Source of the DNA: Reyranellaceae bacterium
Lineage (GTDB): Bacteria > Pseudomonadota > Alphaproteobacteria > Reyranellales > Reyranellaceae
Assembly (NCBI GenBank): GCA_022844045.1
Contig: JALHMM010000036.1
Location: 1-55,129 of the forward strand
Reading direction: 5' to 3'
Length of the DNA: 55,129 bases
In this document: positions 16,806 to 24,918 of the stretch, one piece after another
Numbering within the stretch: the first letter of the stretch is position 1
How the letters are laid out: every line of letters starts with the position of its first letter
Notes under the pieces: model-generated
Told to the model about the DNA's origin: nothing
What the model saw: only the letters and a program-made list of their open reading frames with translations
Databases searched by the model: none
Program-made: the position numbers and the translations under genes

Positions 16806-18383
16806 TTACGCGGCCTGTGCCGTCCTGCGCCCGGTGATCTCGTTCGCCACCCGCAGGCCGCTCTCGACGGCGCCGTTCATGAAGCCCGAGTAGTCGGTGC
16901 TGGTGTGCTCGCCGGCGAAGAGCAGGCGGCCGTTCATTTCAGGGAGGCCCTCCATGCCGAAGAAGCCGTAATGGCCGGGCTTCTGGCAGGAGTAGGAGCC
17001 CAGCGCGAAGCGGTGCTTGCTCCAGTTCATGAAGCGCTGCCGGCCGGTGAACTCGGTCCTGATCCGCGGATCGAGGCTGCCGAGATAGTCGACGGCGGCG
17101 CGGCCCTTGCCGTCGAAATCACGGCCGGCGTCGCCGCCGAGGTAGTTGGTGAGGATGCCGTTGGGTCCGTCCTGGCCGCGGCTGGTTTCCCAGAAGCTCT
17201 GGTGCACCGTGTCGGTGCTCAAGCCGCCGGTGAAGGCCGGCAGCTTCTCGCCCGGTGTGCGCCAGATGCGCGATCCGAAGTCGAGCATCGACTTGGTGTT
17301 GGTGCCGAGGTGGTACTCGGCGATGGCGCGTTGCTTCACGGGATGCAGCGGCAATGCCTTGACGCCCTCGACCTGGCGCAAGGTCGTGAACGGGATCGCC
17401 ATCACCACGCGCGCGGCCTGCACGGTGACGCTGCGGCCGCCCTGGTCGAACACCAGCTCGAGCGATGGGCCGCGTTCGCGGATCGCGGTCAGCACGTGGC
17501 CGGTGCGCACGGAATCGGTGTTGCCGGCGCGCTTGACGATCGCCTGTTGCAGCGCGCGCGTGAGCGTCGAGCCACCGCCTGCGATGCGCGCGCCCTCGTC
17601 GCTGTCGCCGTAGAGATTGGCCTTGTCGGGATTGACCAGCAGGATGAGGTTGAGCGCCGATTGGCGGTCGGTCTCGTCGCCCATCTCGCCGACGTAACCC
17701 ACGCGCACGAGATCGCGCACCCAAGGCTCGAGGTCGCGGATGCCGTCGAGGTACTCGGTCAGCGTCATGCGATCGAAGCGCGCCGAGCCGCGCGGCGTCG
17801 CCCAGGTGACGTCGAGCCGGCGCGTCGGGCCGCCGATCTCCAGATGCGCGCGTCGCACCGCGTTCATCAGCGGCGCCAGCCCGCGCTTGAACTCGGCGCC
17901 GCTGTAGACCCGGCCGCGGTGAACGTAGAGGCCTTCGTTGAGCCAGGTGCCGGGCTTGCCGAAGCTCTGCAGCCCGACGCCGAGCTCCTTGCATACGTCC
18001 TTCAGCGCGTCGTGGTCGCTGTCGACCAGCTCGCCGCCCAGCTCGATGAATTGCCCCGCCGCGTTGAAGCGCTCCGCCGTCCACACGCGCCCACCGATCC
18101 TCGACGAACCTTCATACAGCGTCACCGGCACGCCACGCTTGCCCAGCTCATGGGCCGCCGTCAGTCCCGCCAGGCCGGCGCCGACCACGATCACCGGCTC
18201 GCCCGAGGAGCGCGGCGCAGCAGCCTGCGGCGGCACCGCCTCGGCACAGGCCGCCAGCGGCCCGGCAGCGATCGCCAGCCCGCCCGCGCCCCGGAGGAAC
18301 GAGCGCCGCGATAACTCGCGTTCCCCGATGGCCGCCTCGATCAGGCCACGACGCATCAGCCGAAACAGCGGGGTACGGGACAT
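16806..18383 (-). CDS. Tat-exported flavin amine oxidase family protein
   Basis: A 525-residue FAD enzyme of the monoamine-oxidase fold. A twin-arginine signal (SRRSFLRGAGG, about residues 25-35, with a hydrophobic run to AACAEA) predicts folded export. The dinucleotide-binding motif VVGAGLAGLTAAHELGKRG with E-GSSRIGGRVW follows, and near the C-terminus LLFAGEHTSTDYSGFMNGAVESG is the second FAD signature. It would oxidise an amine or amino acid in the periplasm, releasing peroxide. The ATG at 18383 has AGGAG six bases upstream and begins just before the Tat motif. It is divergent from the crotonase gene; the 194-base gap should hold both promoters. Confidence 0.85.
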   Translation of the reverse strand: MSRTPLFRLMRRGLIEAAIGERELSRRSFLRGAGGLAIAAGPLAACAEAVPPQAAAPRSSGEPVIVVGAGLAGLTAAHELGKRGVPVTLYEGSSRIGGRVWTAERFNAAGQFIELGGELVDSDHDALKDVCKELGVGLQSFGKPGTWLNEGLYVHRGRVYSGAEFKRGLAPLMNAVRRAHLEIGGPTRRLDVTWATPRGSARFDRMTLTEYLDGIRDLEPWVRDLVRVGYVGEMGDETDRQSALNLILLVNPDKANLYGDSDEGARIAGGGSTLTRALQQAIVKRAGNTDSVRTGHVLTAIRERGPSLELVFDQGGRSVTVQAARVVMAIPFTTLRQVEGVKALPLHPVKQRAIAEYHLGTNTKSMLDFGSRIWRTPGEKLPAFTGGLSTDTVHQSFWETSRGQDGPNGILTNYLGGDAGRDFDGKGRAAVDYLGSLDPRIRTEFTGRQRFMNWSKHRFALGSYSCQKPGHYGFFGMEGLPEMNGRLLFAGEHTSTDYSGFMNGAVESGLRVANEITGRRTAQAA

Positions 18384-18577
18384 CGACGGCTCCTGGACGC
18401 GGTGCGGACCACTAACCGGCACGATACCATAACCCGCTTCCCCCCCTCCGGCGGAAGGGAGGGAGTTCCCGACGCGACGCAATCCCGCCTCAAATGCATG
18501 GCAAAGGCGCGCGCCCTGGATACCATCAGGCGGGTCGAAGAAATGGCGACGGCGAGCGAAGACGCTATGATGCACCC

Positions 18578-19372
18578 ATGACCGACACTGTCCTGCTCAC
18601 CATCGACGGCCCCCGGGCCACCATCACCCTGAACAACCCGGCGAAGCACAATCGCCTGGACAACGACGACATCCGCGCCCTGATGGGCCATCTCGACACG
18701 GTCGAGAGGGCCACCGATGTGCGCGTGCTGGTGCTCACCGGCGCCGGCGAGAAGACCTTCTGCGCTGGCTTCGACCTCGGCACCCTGCGCGCGCGCGGCG
18801 CCGCGCAGCCGAAGGAGGGCGCGGCCAAGGACCCGCAGGGCAAGAGCGGCTTCGAGTTGCTTTGCGATCGCGTCGAGGCGCTGCGCGTGCCGACCATCGG
18901 CGCCTTCAATGGCGGCGTCTATGGCGGCGGCACCGACCTGGCGATGTCCTGCGACTTCCGCGTCGGTATCAAGGGCATGCGCGCCTTCGTGCCGCCGGCG
19001 CGGATCGGCCTGCACTACTATCCCGGCGGCATGCGCCGCTTCATCGAGCGCGTCGGCCCCGGCGTCGCCAAGCGCTTCTACCTGCTGGCCGAGGAATTCG
19101 ACGGCGAGGAGCTGCTGCGCGTCGGCTATGTCGACTGGCTGGTCGAGCGCAGCGAATTCAAGACGCAGGTCGACCGGCTGGCCGCGACCGTGGCCGACGG
19201 CGCGCCGCTGGCGCTACAGGCGATGAAGATCGCGCTTAACCAGATCGCCGCCAACCAGCTCGACGAGGCGGCGGTGCGCGCGCGCATGCAGGTGTGCGCG
19301 CAGTCCGAGGATTTGCGCGAGGGCCTCGCGGCGCTCGCGGCCAAGCGCAAGCCGGTGTTCAAGGGGCGCTGA
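18578..19372 (+). CDS. Crotonase-fold protein lacking both hydratase glutamates
   Basis: A 264-residue enoyl-CoA hydratase/isomerase family protein. ITLNNPAKHNRL, the CoA-binding FCAGFDLGTL (61-70) and the oxyanion-hole GGVYGGG (112-118) are clear. At the two catalytic glutamate positions of true hydratases it has D120 (GGGTDLA) and A141 (PPARIGL), so simple hydratase activity is doubtful; isomerase, hydrolase or carboxyl chemistry is possible. Start ATG at 18578. The stop overlaps the ATG of the next gene by one base (TGATG), suggesting coupling to an exported protein of unrelated type. Cytoplasmic, substrate a CoA ester. Confidence 0.83.
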   Translation: MTDTVLLTIDGPRATITLNNPAKHNRLDNDDIRALMGHLDTVERATDVRVLVLTGAGEKTFCAGFDLGTLRARGAAQPKEGAAKDPQGKSGFELLCDRVEALRVPTIGAFNGGVYGGGTDLAMSCDFRVGIKGMRAFVPPARIGLHYYPGGMRRFIERVGPGVAKRFYLLAEEFDGEELLRVGYVDWLVERSEFKTQVDRLAATVADGAPLALQAMKIALNQIAANQLDEAAVRARMQVCAQSEDLREGLAALAAKRKPVFKGR

Positions 19373-20310
19373 TGCCGGGGCTGTCACGCCGCACCGCCAT
19401 CGCCGGCGCGCTCGGCGTATCGATCGCGGGGCTCGGGCCGGCGACGGCACGGCAGCTCGCGTTCCAGCAGCGCCCCGTGGGCGGCGCCGTCGATTTCAGC
19501 TTCGCCTGGCGCGACCTGGAAAAGCAGGACCGACGCATCGCCTTCCGCCTGCCGGCGGCCGAGGTCGAGGCGGCGATGCAGTCCTTCCGCGACTTCAGTA
19601 TCCCCGATCTCTACCGCCATGTCGAAGCCGCGGCGATCGAGGCGGGGCAACGCGAGGGCGTCACCGTCACCACCCGGCGCGTCGGCGAGGCGGTCGACTT
19701 CGCCATGCAGGGCGATCCACAGCGCGTGCGCCGTCTCAACCAGCGCTTCCCAGCGATCCTCGACAACGCGCGCGGCCTTTATCTGGTGAAGCACTACCGG
19801 CGCGCCGAAGGCGACGCGATCTATGTCGACCACGCCACCGCGGCGCGGCATTTCGGCCCGATCCTGCGGCCGCTCGCCGACGCGCTGCGTGGGTTAGGCG
19901 GTGACGAGCGCACGCTGGTCGGCCATGCGCTTCATCTGATGCAGACGATCCCCTACGACGACTTCCACGACCCCCGCACGTCGGGCGGCGGGCTCGACTT
20001 CGCGGCACCACCGGCGATGTTCAAGATCAACAAGGGCGAATGCGACAGCAAGAGCGTGGCGCTGGGCGCGGTCCTGCGCACGCTGGCACCGTCGTTGAGC
20101 CAGGTGTTCGTGACCCTGCCGGGCCACGTCTTCCTCGCCGCCAGCCTGCCGCCGCGACCCGGCGACGATGTTCTGCAGCACGGCGGGCGCACCTACGTGG
20201 CGCTCGAAGCCACGGGTCCCGACCTCGCAGCCGTTGGCGTCGCCGGCCAACGCAGCGCCGGCTTCCTCGCCCAACGCTCGGGATACCGCGTCTTCCCCGT
20301 GCAGCCGTGA
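19372..20310 (+). CDS. Exported transglutaminase-like hypothetical protein
   Basis: A 312-residue protein with a signal peptide that carries a twin-arginine-like LSRRTAIAGALG start and ends near ATARQ. The mature part is not a family I can name. KGECDSKSVALGAVLR (about 222-237) followed by FVTLPGHVFLA resembles the Cys and His segments of transglutaminase-like cysteine proteins, with a possible acidic residue in ALEATG. That would suit peptide or amide-bond chemistry in the periplasm, but it is a weak match. It is coupled to the upstream crotonase by TGATG. A family-B palindrome follows the stop. Confidence 0.62.
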   Translation: MPGLSRRTAIAGALGVSIAGLGPATARQLAFQQRPVGGAVDFSFAWRDLEKQDRRIAFRLPAAEVEAAMQSFRDFSIPDLYRHVEAAAIEAGQREGVTVTTRRVGEAVDFAMQGDPQRVRRLNQRFPAILDNARGLYLVKHYRRAEGDAIYVDHATAARHFGPILRPLADALRGLGGDERTLVGHALHLMQTIPYDDFHDPRTSGGGLDFAAPPAMFKINKGECDSKSVALGAVLRTLAPSLSQVFVTLPGHVFLAASLPPRPGDDVLQHGGRTYVALEATGPDLAAVGVAGQRSAGFLAQRSGYRVFPVQP

Positions 20311-20324
20311 GCAACAACCCGGAT

Positions 20325-20430
20325 CTCATGCTGAGGAGGCCGCACAGCGGCCGTCTCGAAGCATGGGCAACACACCGTGACTGGTGCCCACCCTTCGAGA
20401 CGCGCCCTCTGGGCGCTCCTCAGGGTGAGG
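20325..20430. repeat. Interspersed palindrome, family B
   Basis: CATGCTGAGGAGGCCGC and its approximate complement near GCGCTCCTCAGGGTGAG frame inner arms GTCTCGAAGCATGGGC and GCCCACCCTTCGAGAC. A partial copy lies at 40648-40724. The right edge provides GGTGAGG ahead of the cyclase start at 20438. Confidence 0.72.
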
Positions 20431-20437
20431 CTGTGTG

Positions 20438-21307
20438 ATGCAACGCCGTTCCGCCGCGATCCTGATCGCCGACATCGCTGGCTACAGCCGGATGATGGAG
20501 GGCGCGCAGACGCGCACGCTCACCGATCTGATCGCGCTGCGCCGCGATGTGTGGATCCCAGCGATCAGCGCGCATGGCGGGCGTGTGGCCAACACCGCGG
20601 GCGACGCGATCCTCGCGGAATTCGCCGGCGCCGTCGCGGCGGTGGCCTGCGCGCTCGATCTGCAGGCGGCGATGCTCCGGCGCAATGCCGAGCTCGACGA
20701 GGCGCGGCGCATGCTGGCGCGCATCGGGCTCAATGTCGGCGAGGTGCTGGTCGGCGCCGACGGCGACGTGTTCGGCGAGGACGTCAACCTCGCCGCTCGC
20801 CTGCAGGGTCTGGCTGACCCAGGCGGCATCTGCGCCTCCGACAAGTTGCGCGAGAGTGTCGTCGGCCACCTCGTCTGCGACTTCGAGGATCTCGGCCCGC
20901 AGCCGCTCAAGAACATCACGCGGCCGGTGAGGGTATGGCGTGTGTCGCCCAGCATCGTGGTACCGGAGCCACCGACGCGGCGCGTGGCCTGGCGGCTGGT
21001 CGGTACCGGGCGCGGCGGCGTGGCCGTCGACTTGGCGCTCGACGCGGCAACCTTGCGCGGCTTGGAGGGTCTGATCTTCGGCCGCCAGTCGCGCTACTGC
21101 GATCTCGCCTGGCCCGACGACAGCCTGTCGCGCCGCCACGCGCGCTTTCGCCTCGACGCGGATGGTGGGCTTTTCGTCGAAGACCTTGATTCGACCAATG
21201 GCACCCACGTCGAAGGCCGCCGATTGGCGGCGTTTGACGCCGCGAAGCTCGGTCCGGGGATGAAAATCCGGTTGGGCGAAATAAACGTATCCGTTTCAGA
21301 CGGTTAG
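20438..21307 (+). CDS. Class III adenylate/guanylate cyclase with FHA domain
   Basis: A 289-residue soluble protein. Residues about 5-165 are a class III cyclase domain: ILIADIAGYSRMM supplies the first metal Asp, NTAGDAILAEF the second, and VNLAARLQGLADPGGI the transition-state Asn-Arg region. After a hinge (SPSIVVPEPP) the C-terminal 100 residues form an FHA domain: FGRQSRYCDL, SLSRRHARF and DLDSTNGTHV carry the Gly-Arg, Ser-Arg-x-His and Ser-Thr-Asn-Gly signatures that bind phosphothreonine. It probably makes cAMP under control of a Ser/Thr kinase. No kinase gene is visible. The start ATG at 20438 uses an SD contributed by the upstream palindrome. Confidence 0.9.
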   Translation: MQRRSAAILIADIAGYSRMMEGAQTRTLTDLIALRRDVWIPAISAHGGRVANTAGDAILAEFAGAVAAVACALDLQAAMLRRNAELDEARRMLARIGLNVGEVLVGADGDVFGEDVNLAARLQGLADPGGICASDKLRESVVGHLVCDFEDLGPQPLKNITRPVRVWRVSPSIVVPEPPTRRVAWRLVGTGRGGVAVDLALDAATLRGLEGLIFGRQSRYCDLAWPDDSLSRRHARFRLDADGGLFVEDLDSTNGTHVEGRRLAAFDAAKLGPGMKIRLGEINVSVSDG

Positions 21308-21394
21308 GCAGGTGGGGGTGACAAAACCCCACATCGCGCCTATGTCTACCGTAAGTTCCGTGCGCGGATCCGCGCCCGGATGGGAGGCTTGAGG

Positions 21395-21673
21395 ATGTAC
21401 CGTACGCTTGCCCGTCTGCCGCTGGGTGTCTGGTTGCGCCTGATCGTGCTTGCCGTCGTGGCGGCGGCGTTGCTGGCCTTTGGCGTCGCGGTGATCGCCG
21501 TGGTGGCGATCGGGCTGGCGATCGGCGTGCTGGTTTACAAGGCGCGCAACTGGTTCGCCGGTCTGTTCGAGCGCGCCGCCTCGATGGCCTCCGGCTCGCC
21601 GCGGCCCGTGCCGGCGCGCGTGCAGCGCACCCGCGCCACCGACGCGGAATACACCGTTATCGAACACCGCTGA
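21395..21673 (+). CDS. Small membrane protein of unknown function
   Basis: A 92-residue protein with a long hydrophobic stretch (about residues 14-45, VWLRLIVLAVVAAALLAFGVA onward), enough for one or two membrane passes in a hairpin, then a basic, Pro/Arg-rich soluble tail (ARVQRTRATDAEYTVIEHR). No family is recognised. The ATG at 21395 has GGGAGG about 11 bases upstream and a nearer GAGG; an ATG at 21380 is possible but lacks an SD. It converges tail to tail with the tetR gene, the two stops being adjacent. Confidence 0.62.
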   Translation: MYRTLARLPLGVWLRLIVLAVVAAALLAFGVAVIAVVAIGLAIGVLVYKARNWFAGLFERAASMASGSPRPVPARVQRTRATDAEYTVIEHR

Positions 21674-22303
21674 TCAGCGTTTGGCCGCGTTGACCCCGCC
21701 CAGCGCCAGCTGGGCGGCGAATTTTGCCGCCTCGACCGCGTCGACCGGCGTGCGCGTCACCATCACCAGCGAGACCTCGAAAGCGATGCCGCCCATGGCG
21801 GCGGCGAGATAGTAGACGTCGAGCGGCGGCAAGATGCCTCGAGCCATCGCGTCCCGTAGGTCATCGATCAGCGCGCGGTGCAGGGCGCGCACGTCGGGCT
21901 TGTCGAGCAGGGTGCGGATGGCGGTGACATTGCGCTGCGCCAGCGCCACCAGCTCGGGATCCTCGGCGATGAACTCGAAATAGACCTGGAAGTGCCGGCG
22001 CAGGAATTCCTCGGCCGTGCCGGCTTTGGCGCGGCCCAGGCGATGGCGGCGCACCAGCTCGTCGGTCAGCTCGCCGACCACGGCGGCGAAGATCGCGTCC
22101 TTGTCCTCGAAGTAGTTGTAGAACGTGCCGGTCGCGAGGTCGGTCCGGCGCACGATGTCCCGCACGCTGGCGGCGCCGAAGCCCAGCTCGGCGAAAACGG
22201 CGCGGGCCGCCGCGAGCAGGGCGGCGCGGTTGCTGGCCTTCTTGCGCTCGCGCACGCGCACGCGGGCCCGCTTGGGCGCGACCTCGGCGATGTCCTCGGT
22301 CAC
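21674..22303 (-). CDS. TetR family transcriptional regulator
   Basis: A 209-residue regulator. After a basic tail, residues about 25-75 form the TetR DNA-binding domain: AALLAAARAVFAELGFGAASVRDIVRRTDLATGTFYNYFEDKDAIFAAVV, with the TGTFYNYF recognition helix. The remaining helical domain (about 80-209) would bind an unknown ligand and dimerise. Its ATG overlaps the stop of the esterase gene by four bases, so the two are co-translated and the regulator probably controls its own operon. It ends against the convergent small membrane protein gene. Confidence 0.88.
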   Translation of the reverse strand: MTEDIAEVAPKRARVRVRERKKASNRAALLAAARAVFAELGFGAASVRDIVRRTDLATGTFYNYFEDKDAIFAAVVGELTDELVRRHRLGRAKAGTAEEFLRRHFQVYFEFIAEDPELVALAQRNVTAIRTLLDKPDVRALHRALIDDLRDAMARGILPPLDVYYLAAAMGGIAFEVSLVMVTRTPVDAVEAAKFAAQLALGGVNAAKR

Positions 22304-23379
22304 GACAAATTCGCCAGCTCGTGGCGCAGCCCGGCGACGATGTCGTCCATCGCCCGGGCCGCCGCCTGCACCACCGCGCTCATGCCGACAAAGCCATGGA
22401 TCAGGCTGTCGAAATTGCGGTGTACGACCTTGACGCCGGCCGCCTTCAGCTTGGCGGCGTAGGCGATGCCCTCGTCGCGCAGCGGATCGAAGCCGGCGGT
22501 ATAGACCAGCGCCGGCGCGGTGCCCGCCAGGTCCGTGGCGCGCAGCGGCGAGACGCGGGGATCATCGATCAGCGCCGGATCGTCGCCGACATAGTTGGCG
22601 CGGGCCCATTCCATGCCCTTGCGGGTGAGGAAGAAGCCCTCGCCGAACATCTCGTAGGACTTGGTGTCCATGCGCAGGTCGGTCGCCGGATAGATCAGCA
22701 CCTGCAGCGCCGGCTTCACCGCGTCGTGGCGCACCTCGTTGGCCAGCACGGCGGCCAGGTTGCCGCCGGTCGAGTCGCCGGCCACCACGAGGCGCGTGGC
22801 GTCGATGCCCAAGGTCGCGGCCGATTCCGTGAGCCAGCGCCAGGCCGCGAGGCAATCCTCGAGTCCTGCGGGGAAGCGATTCTCGGGCGCCTGGCGGTAG
22901 TCGACGGCGACCACGACGCAGCCGCCGCGCGCGGCGAGGAAGCGGCAGGGCGGGTCGTAGGCGTCGAGGCTGCCCAGCGTAAAGCCGCCGCCATGCAGCC
23001 ACAGGATCGCCGGCACGCGCTGCGCGCCCAGCCCGAAGGGGCGGTAGATGCGCAGCGGCAGCTTGCCGGCGGGCCCGTCGATGGCGCGATCGACCAACTC
23101 GCCGATCTCCGGCGTCTTGAACGGCGTCATCGGCTTGGACAGCGAGAGCATCGTCTCGGTGAACAGCGCCCGGCCGTCGGCGATCGGCATCTCGTGGAAA
23201 GCCGGGTGGCCGGACTGCTCGAACACCTTGAGCAGCCACTGCGCGCGGGTGTCGAGCGTCTGGCCGTCGAGCATGACCGGCGCGCCGCCGGTGGCGACGT
23301 TGATCCACGATAGCGGTATGCGCAGCGCCAGCTTGCCCAGCTTCGCTTTCAGCAGATCAGTGAATTCGCGCCCATCCAT
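22300..23379 (-). CDS. Alpha/beta hydrolase (HSL/GDXG-type esterase)
   Basis: A 359-residue esterase of the hormone-sensitive-lipase group. The oxyanion motif HGGGF is in ILWLHGGGFTLGSLDAY; the nucleophile elbow is GDSTGG, where the usual Ala of GDSAGG is Thr; the acid is in AGFDPLRDEG and the His in IHGFVGM. The expected reaction is hydrolysis of short-chain esters in the cytoplasm. An N-terminal cap region of about 100 residues precedes the domain, longer than in minimal members. It is co-translated with the downstream TetR gene. A palindromic repeat and the MBL gene's end lie on its upstream side. Confidence 0.87.
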   Translation of the reverse strand: MDGREFTDLLKAKLGKLALRIPLSWINVATGGAPVMLDGQTLDTRAQWLLKVFEQSGHPAFHEMPIADGRALFTETMLSLSKPMTPFKTPEIGELVDRAIDGPAGKLPLRIYRPFGLGAQRVPAILWLHGGGFTLGSLDAYDPPCRFLAARGGCVVVAVDYRQAPENRFPAGLEDCLAAWRWLTESAATLGIDATRLVVAGDSTGGNLAAVLANEVRHDAVKPALQVLIYPATDLRMDTKSYEMFGEGFFLTRKGMEWARANYVGDDPALIDDPRVSPLRATDLAGTAPALVYTAGFDPLRDEGIAYAAKLKAAGVKVVHRNFDSLIHGFVGMSAVVQAAARAMDDIVAGLRHELANLS

Positions 23380-23439
23380 GGCGGCAACCTATCACCGCGA
23401 CGGGCGGTAGGGCTATCGCCTGTGGCGCTCAAGGCGCTG

Positions 23440-23504
23440 GGGGCGCGCCACTCCCGTGGCGCGGCGGACGATCGACAAGACGCGCCACTGGAGTGGCGCG
23501 CCCC
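23440..23504. repeat. Double hairpin, family C
   Basis: CGCGCCACTCCCGTGGCGCG and CGCGCCACTGGAGTGGCGCG are two near-identical 20-base hairpins 17 bases apart, and the outer arms also pair with each other. They sit between the MBL gene's stop and the esterase gene's start, next to the short motif AGGGCTATCGC that recurs near 39510 and 44186. Confidence 0.7.
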
Positions 23505-23523
23505 GACCAAGCGGCGGGCGGGG

Positions 23524-24801
23524 CTACACGAACGGGCGGCCCTTGCGGGCGTAGGCGGCGGCCGAATGGCACAGATTCTGGCCCATCAGGCTGGGCTCCA
23601 GCGCCGCGCGCAGCTCGTAGATCGCCGCCACGGACTCGCGGACCTCGTCCTGGTCGGGCGCTGCCTCCAGCGCGCTGTCGGCGAGGTGGCAGGCCAGGCG
23701 CAGTTCGCCCTTCTGCAGCAGCTCGAGCGCGCGGGCCAGGAGACGGTCGACGCCGCCGGCAAGGGCGGCGATCTCGCGGGCGAGTGCATCGCGCGGCGCC
23801 GGCTTCAACTCGCTCGGCCGGCCGTTCCACCAGCCGCCATAGAAGCGCACGATCGAGCGCACGATGAATTCCGTGTCGTCATAGACCGGCTGCAGCCAGG
23901 GCGAGTCGCTCTTCGGCAGCTCGACCGCGTGCACGATGTCGACATGCGGCGGCGCGCCCTTGTTGAGGACGGCGATGGTGCGCTCGACGATGACATCAAG
24001 GAAATCGGCGGTCTCCAGCAACATGCGGCGGATCATTGCCGGATCGCGCACAACAGGCGCGCCATGGCCGGGGCACATCGTTTCGGGCTCCTTGGCCGCC
24101 ATCAGCCGCAGGCCGCGCGCCCAGTCCCAGGGATAGCGCTGCACCTTCTGCGGATTGCCGGCATTGGGCACGGCCCAGATGAACAGATCGCCCGGGCAGA
24201 GCACGCCGCGATCGGGACAGAACACCCAGGTGTGGTCGTCGGTCTCGCCACGGCAGTGATGCACCTCGAAGCGCACGCCGCCCACGGTGAGGTCGATGCG
24301 CTCGTCGTAGAGCGTGTCGGGCGGGACCGACGGCGGGCCGAAATCGCGGAAGGTCTCGGGCTTCGCCTCGGCCCATTCGGCCGTGCCGCCGAACTGGCGC
24401 GCGTTGATCGCCGCGTTGTAGCCCTGGGTCAGCGCGTAGCGGGCGAAGCGTGCCGGCATGGCGCGATGCGCCACGACACGCGGCGTGGCCTGGCCCGGTA
24501 CGAGGAAGTGCTTCAGGCCGTATGCGTGATCGAGATGGCCCTGGGTGAAGATCGCGGTGTGGATCGGCAGGGCGGTCTTCTGGCGCAAGAGCGCATTGAG
24601 CGTCGCGCCCAGCCGCTCGACGCCGGAATCGACCAGCACGATGCCCACGTCGGTCTCGAAGCCGGTAACGCCGGAGAACAGCGACTGGAAATACGTGCGC
24701 GGCGCGACCTCGATCGGCCCGCCCGACCAGTAGAATTTCGCCTCCTCCGGCGACTTGCCGCGCGCTTCGGCAAGCCGGTCCTTCATCGTAATCGGTGGCA
24801 T
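23524..24801 (-). CDS. Alkylsulfatase-like MBL-fold hydrolase
   Basis: A 425-residue protein with a metallo-beta-lactamase domain (about 35-270) and a helical C-terminal part like the dimerisation domain of SdsA1-type alkylsulfatases. The metal motif reads FTQGHLDHAYG: the first His of THxHxDH is Gln, while the second His, Asp and last His remain. VHHCRGETDDHTW, the LCPGDLFIW acidic ligand and CPGHGAPVV complete the site. The substitution may alter metal loading, so activity on alkyl sulfates is uncertain. No signal peptide is seen. The preceding gene on the same strand encodes an uptake binding protein, which suggests a transported organic anion as substrate. Confidence 0.8.
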   Translation of the reverse strand: MPPITMKDRLAEARGKSPEEAKFYWSGGPIEVAPRTYFQSLFSGVTGFETDVGIVLVDSGVERLGATLNALLRQKTALPIHTAIFTQGHLDHAYGLKHFLVPGQATPRVVAHRAMPARFARYALTQGYNAAINARQFGGTAEWAEAKPETFRDFGPPSVPPDTLYDERIDLTVGGVRFEVHHCRGETDDHTWVFCPDRGVLCPGDLFIWAVPNAGNPQKVQRYPWDWARGLRLMAAKEPETMCPGHGAPVVRDPAMIRRMLLETADFLDVIVERTIAVLNKGAPPHVDIVHAVELPKSDSPWLQPVYDDTEFIVRSIVRFYGGWWNGRPSELKPAPRDALAREIAALAGGVDRLLARALELLQKGELRLACHLADSALEAAPDQDEVRESVAAIYELRAALEPSLMGQNLCHSAAAYARKGRPFV

Positions 24802-24808
24802 TGAGCCT

Positions 24809-24910
24809 CTCCGTCGCCCTGAGCGAAGCGCAGCGTAGTCGAAGGGCCTTGTCTCAACAAACTCGGCCGATGTTGTCGAGACAAGGTCCTTCGCTATCGC
24901 TCAGACGGAG
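24809..24910. repeat. Long palindrome, family D
   Basis: CTCCGTC at one end pairs with GACGGAG at the other. Inner arms (GAGCGAAG with CTTCGCTATCGCTC, and CCTTGTCTC with GAGACAAGG) enclose a short centre. It fills the gap between the TctC-like gene's stop and the MBL gene's start, so it may separate or modulate their shared transcript. Confidence 0.7.
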
Positions 24911-24918
24911 TGGCGTAG

